Source of the DNA: Halomonas sp.
Lineage (GTDB): Bacteria > Pseudomonadota > Gammaproteobacteria > Pseudomonadales > Halomonadaceae
DNA length: 11,880 bases
Reading direction: 5' to 3'
Assembly (NCBI GenBank): GCA_003560175.1
Contig: PWIZ01000230.1
Span: 1 to 11,880, forward strand
Of this stretch, positions 9,409-11,880 are shown piece after piece (within the stretch, counting starts at the first letter, position 1; each line of letters opens with the position of its first letter). The notes beneath the pieces are model-generated. The model ran no database searches. It saw only the letters and a list, made by a program, of their open reading frames with translations, and was not told the origin of the DNA. A program made the position numbers and the translations under genes.

Positions 9409-9438
9409 GTACTGGAGAAATACGTACTGGATAAATCG
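9409..9438. repeat. Short tandem duplication, two 15-base units
   Basis: GTACTGGAGAAATAC (9409-9423) is followed directly by GTACTGGATAAATCG (9424-9438), with 12 of 15 positions identical. It lies just upstream of the hydrolase gene in the 95-base gap after the carbonic anhydrase-like gene. It may be a replication-slippage duplication. No protein or RNA role is evident. Confidence 0.6.
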
Positions 9439-9484
9439 CCAGATTATCGCCCGCCGGGGCATGGTAAAACAATGCGTTAGAGAA

Positions 9485-10036
9485 TTATTCCGATATTGCC
9501 GTCAAGTACTCGTCCTTGAGCTTGACGTAGTTGCCGGCGGTATAGGGAAAGAAGGCCCGCTCCTTATCCTTGAGCGGGCGCAGCGCCTTGGCCGGATTAC
9601 CCGCATAGACATGGCCGCTCTCCAGGCGTCTGCCCGGGGTCACCACGGCGCCGGCGGCGATGATCACCTCGTCTTCCACCACCGCGCCGTCCATGACGAT
9701 GGCGCCCATGCCCACCAGGATGCGGCTGCCCAGGGTGGCACCGTGAAGGATCGCCCGGTGGCCGATGGTGACGTCATCTCCAATGGTCAGCGGGAAGCCG
9801 CCGGGGCTGAAGTCGCTGGCGTGGGTGATATGCAGCACGCATCCGTCTTGGACACTGGTGCGCGCGCCGATGCGGATGCGGTGCATGTCGCCGCGCACCA
9901 CCGCCATGGGCCACACCGAGCTGTCATCCCCCAGGATCACATCGCCCAACACCAGGCTAGCCGGGTCGATATAGACCCGCTTGCCCAGGGTGGGAGTCGC
10001 CCCCTTCCAGGGGCGAATCGCCGTCGTCTCACTCAT
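9485..10036 (-). CDS. Gamma-class carbonic anhydrase-like protein (YrdA/left-handed beta-helix)
   Basis: Left-handed parallel beta-helix protein, 183 residues, the normal length for the YrdA/CaiE-type gamma-carbonic anhydrase family. Hexapeptide repeats run from about 23 to 135 (LVLGDVILGDDSSVWPMAVV and on). The zinc ligands of the archaeal enzyme Cam align with His69 (VLHITH), His93 (TIGH) and His98 (ILHG). Gln63-Asp64 match Cam Gln75-Asp76. The C-terminal helix begins after GNPAKALRPL. Members of this branch often show little or no CO2 hydration, so the reaction is uncertain. The ATG at 10036 has GAGG 8 bases upstream. The gene begins 20 bases after the SNF transporter stop on the same strand and is very likely cotranscribed with it. 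The TAA is at 9487-9485. Confidence 0.88.
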   Translation of the reverse strand: MSETTAIRPWKGATPTLGKRVYIDPASLVLGDVILGDDSSVWPMAVVRGDMHRIRIGARTSVQDGCVLHITHASDFSPGGFPLTIGDDVTIGHRAILHGATLGSRILVGMGAIVMDGAVVEDEVIIAAGAVVTPGRRLESGHVYAGNPAKALRPLKDKERAFFPYTAGNYVKLKDEYLTAISE

Positions 10037-10056
10037 GTTATTTTCCTCGTGTCGGT

Positions 10057-11397
10057 TCAGACCAGGCCGGCCACCAATACTACCAGCGTCAGCGGAATGG
10101 CGACCCAGCGCACCAGGCCGCGCCACAGGGCGAAGCCGCCGGGGCCGACGCCCAGCGCCCCTCGCGCCGCCGCCTCGGGCATCACCCAGGCGGCGAAAAT
10201 GGCGATCAGCAGCCCCCCCAGGGGCAGGAAGATCTCTGGCGGGATGGTGCTGACCAGCTCGAAGGCATTCATGCCGAACAGCGGACGCCACTCGGCCAGG
10301 GTCGAGAAGGAGAGCACCGTGAGCAGCCCCACCAGCCACACGGCAAGCCCCACGAGCGAGGCCGCATGGCCGCGCTTGAGCCCCATTCCCTCTAGGGTCG
10401 CCACTATGGGCTCGGCCAGGTTGATCGACGAGGTCCAGGTGGCCAGCAGCAGCAGCAGGAAGAAGGCACTCAGCCACAGCGCCCCCCAGGGCAGCTGGGC
10501 GAAGGCGATGGGCAGGGTGACGAACATCAGCCCTGGCCCCTCGCCCGGGTCCATACCCTGGGCGAACACCACCGAGAAGATGGCGATACCGGCCAGCAGC
10601 GCCACCGCAACGTCCAGCACCGCCACGGCCGCGGCGGCCCTCGGCAGGCTCTGGTGGTCCGGCATGTAGGCACCGTAGGCCATCAGCGCACAGGCGCCCA
10701 CCGCCAGGGTAAAGAAGGCGTGACCCATGGCGTGCATCACCACCAGCGGCGTCACCGCGGAGACATCGGGCATGAACAGCCAAGCCAGCGCCGGGCCGAA
10801 ACCCTCGGTGGTGGCGGCGTAGCCGGCCAGCAGCAGCAGAAGCAGGTAGAGCAACGGCATCAACAGGTTATTGAGGCGCTCCAGCCCCTTGGAGACCCCG
10901 GCAGCCACCACCAGTATGGTCATGATCAAAAACAGGGTGTGGTTGAAGGCCATCCGGCCAGGGTCGGCCAGGAAGGCGTCGAAGCCGGCGCCGACCTCGG
11001 CGGGGGTGGCACCCACGAAGTCTCCGTTGATGGAGGCGACCAGAAACTCGATGGACCAGCCGGAAACCACCGAATAAAAGGAAAGGATGCAGAACACCGT
11101 GAAGGCACCGAACAGCCCCAACCACCGCCAGTGACGGCTGGCGCCCGACTGGGCAGCCAGATGGCCTAGCGACTGCACCGGACTTCGCCGGCCGGCCCGG
11201 CCCACCATGATCTCTGCCATCATCACCGGCAGGCCGAGCAGCAGCACGAAGCCGATGTAGAGCAGCAGGAAGGCGGCGCCGCCGTTCTCACCGGTGATGT
11301 AGGGAAAGCGCCAGATGTTGCCCAGCCCCACGGCAGCCCCGGTCACCGCCAGGATGAAGGCGCGCCGCGTGCTCCACCGCTCCAGGGTCTCGTTCAT
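10057..11397 (-). CDS. Sodium-dependent transporter, SNF/NSS family (LeuT fold)
   Basis: Na+-coupled uptake permease for an amino acid or similar amine in the inner membrane; 446 residues, typical of bacterial COG0733 members with about 11 TM helices. The TM1 signature AAVGLGNIWRFP (21-32) aligns residue for residue with LeuT, including Ala22 and Asn27 of the Na1 site and the unwound GLG. In TM6, FFTLAVG (228-234) supplies Thr230, the equivalent of LeuT Thr254. In TM8, ATWTSSIN (319-326) keeps the Na2 residues Ala319, Thr322 and Ser323. LeuT Asn286 appears as Asp262 (VLDVAVALLAG), which I recall as common in this subfamily. The ATG at 11397 has a perfect AGGAGG 6 bases upstream. The substrate cannot be read from the sequence. 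It is the first gene of a unit with the carbonic anhydrase-like gene. Confidence 0.92.
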   Translation of the reverse strand: MNETLERWSTRRAFILAVTGAAVGLGNIWRFPYITGENGGAAFLLLYIGFVLLLGLPVMMAEIMVGRAGRRSPVQSLGHLAAQSGASRHWRWLGLFGAFTVFCILSFYSVVSGWSIEFLVASINGDFVGATPAEVGAGFDAFLADPGRMAFNHTLFLIMTILVVAAGVSKGLERLNNLLMPLLYLLLLLLAGYAATTEGFGPALAWLFMPDVSAVTPLVVMHAMGHAFFTLAVGACALMAYGAYMPDHQSLPRAAAAVAVLDVAVALLAGIAIFSVVFAQGMDPGEGPGLMFVTLPIAFAQLPWGALWLSAFFLLLLLATWTSSINLAEPIVATLEGMGLKRGHAASLVGLAVWLVGLLTVLSFSTLAEWRPLFGMNAFELVSTIPPEIFLPLGGLLIAIFAAWVMPEAAARGALGVGPGGFALWRGLVRWVAIPLTLVVLVAGLV

Positions 11398-11433
11398 CGT
11401 CAGCCTCCTGCCGGGCCATCGCAAAAGGCGGCA

Positions 11434-11462
11434 AGACTAGCAGGACCTTTCCCACCGGCCAA
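11434..11462 (-). promoter_or_regulatory. Weak candidate promoter of the SNF transporter unit
   Basis: On the minus strand, TTGGCC (11462-11457) and TAGTCT (11439-11434) are separated by 17 bases, with an extended -10 TG (TGC-TAGTCT). Both hexamers are poor matches (4 and 3 of 6). A start near 11427 would leave a leader of about 30 bases. This is the best arrangement I found in the 164-base gap, but chance is a real alternative. Confidence 0.25.
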
Positions 11463-11471
11463 ACACGGCGC

Positions 11472-11500
11472 ATTGAAACCCGGGCCCATTGCCCGCATCT
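11472..11500 (+). promoter_or_regulatory. Sigma-32 (heat-shock) type promoter candidate for prlC
   Basis: ATTGAAA (11472-11478; sigma-32 -35 consensus CTTGAAA, 6 of 7) is followed after 14 bases by CCGCATCT (11493-11500; consensus CCCCATNT, one mismatch). The spacing falls in the accepted range. The start would be near 11507, about 55 bases before the prlC ATG. The Salmonella homologue opdA is known to be heat-shock regulated, which supports the assignment. Confidence 0.5.
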
Positions 11501-11561
11501 AAGCATTATTATGCCTACGCTCCTGCCCCTGACTTCCCATTCCCTGATCTTTGAGGTGCCC

Positions 11562-11880
11562 ATGTCCCGCAACCCGCTGCTCGAACCCCATCTGCTGCCC
11601 CCCTTCGACACAATCCGTCCCGAGCACGTGGTGCCGGCCATCGAGGAGCTGCTGGCCGAGAACCGGGCCGCCATCGAGGCGCTGGTGGCACGCGCCGAGA
11701 GCGAGGCGCCCCGCTGGGAGAGCCTGGCCTCGCCCCTGGAGTCCCACAACGACCGCCTCGCCCGGGCCTGGTCACCGGTCTCCCACCTCAACGGCACCAT
11801 GAACAGCCCCGAGCTGCGCGAGGCCTATCAGGCCTGCCTGGGCAAGCTCTCCGAGTACAGCACCTGGCTGGGACAGCACG
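11562..11880 (+). CDS. prlC: Oligopeptidase A (M3 metallopeptidase), N-terminal part
   Basis: Cytosolic zinc oligopeptidase that degrades short peptides, including signal-peptide fragments. The first 106 residues are visible before the window ends; family proteins are about 680 residues, so the HExxH active site lies outside. The visible part matches E. coli PrlC closely in blocks such as NPLL..LPPF, RPEHVVPAIEELL, SPVSHLN, NSPELREAY and LSEYSTWLGQH. The ATG at 11562 is preceded by GAGG at 5 bases. The gene is divergent from the SNF transporter, with 164 bases between the two starts. A sigma-32-like promoter upstream suggests heat-shock control. Dcp, another M3 enzyme, is excluded by the close PrlC-specific match at the N-terminus. 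Confidence 0.93.
   Translation, partial: MSRNPLLEPHLLPPFDTIRPEHVVPAIEELLAENRAAIEALVARAESEAPRWESLASPLESHNDRLARAWSPVSHLNGTMNSPELREAYQACLGKLSEYSTWLGQH

Noticed and set aside
9407..10669. Plus-strand open frame of 420 codons opposite the carbonic anhydrase-like gene and part of the SNF gene
   Set aside because: It spans two well-supported genes and their junction on the other strand, has no plausible Shine-Dalgarno, and looks compositionally like noise.
10037..10783. N-terminal extension of the carbonic anhydrase-like protein by about 249 codons
   Set aside because: The extension reads an alternative frame of the SNF transporter gene. The ATG at 10036 has a good Shine-Dalgarno and gives the normal family length.
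11504..11515. GCATTATTATGC as an operator or promoter -10 in the prlC/SNF gap
   Set aside because: The true arms are only 4 bases. The TATTAT inside it lacks a -35 at proper spacing on the plus strand, and the minus-strand CATAAT also lacks one.

Overview
The window looks like chromosomal DNA of a high-GC gammaproteobacterium. The protein sequences (PdhR-like regulator, PrlC, DctB/DctD, LutABC) and a Na+-coupled SNF transporter fit a marine or halophilic lineage such as Halomonadaceae. That placement is an inference from protein character, not a database result. There are ten protein genes, two of them cut by the window edges. I saw no tRNA, rRNA, mobile element, CRISPR array or phage gene.

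Layout. (1) Positions 1-4390, minus strand: a lactate-oxidation operon lutA-lutB-lutC-dld. Each gene starts inside the stop of the previous one (ATGA overlaps), and dld runs off the left edge. LutABC is an iron-sulfur L-lactate oxidation complex; Dld is an FAD-linked D-lactate dehydrogenase, so both stereoisomers should be oxidised to pyruvate. (2) 4391-4683: a divergent control region with two near-identical palindromes of the PdhR/LldR type (ATTGGT-N3-ACCAAT), centred 190 bp apart. One lies just downstream of a lutA promoter candidate and the other over the -35 of an lldR promoter candidate. (3) 4684-8742, plus strand: a PdhR/LldR-like GntR regulator, a DctB-like sensor kinase and a DctD-like sigma-54 activator, joined by GTGA and 8-bp overlaps into one unit. 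(4) 8718-9389, minus: a YbcI/DUF457 membrane metal-dependent hydrolase whose 3' end overlaps dctD tail to tail. (5) 9485-11397, minus: a gamma-carbonic anhydrase-like protein preceded by an SNF-family Na+-dependent transporter, 20 bp apart. (6) 11562-11880, plus: the start of oligopeptidase A (prlC), preceded by a sigma-32-like promoter.

How it fits together. Lactate (or a related carboxylate) probably releases the GntR regulator from its two operators, opening both the oxidation operon and the regulator operon. That second operon also makes a sigma-54 two-component system, so carboxylate sensing outside the cell is tied genetically to the lactate switch inside it. No transporter for lactate or C4-dicarboxylates is present here, so the DctD target promoter must lie elsewhere. 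The physical fusion of a PdhR/LldR-type repressor to DctBD, opposite lutABC-dld, is the most interesting feature of the window.
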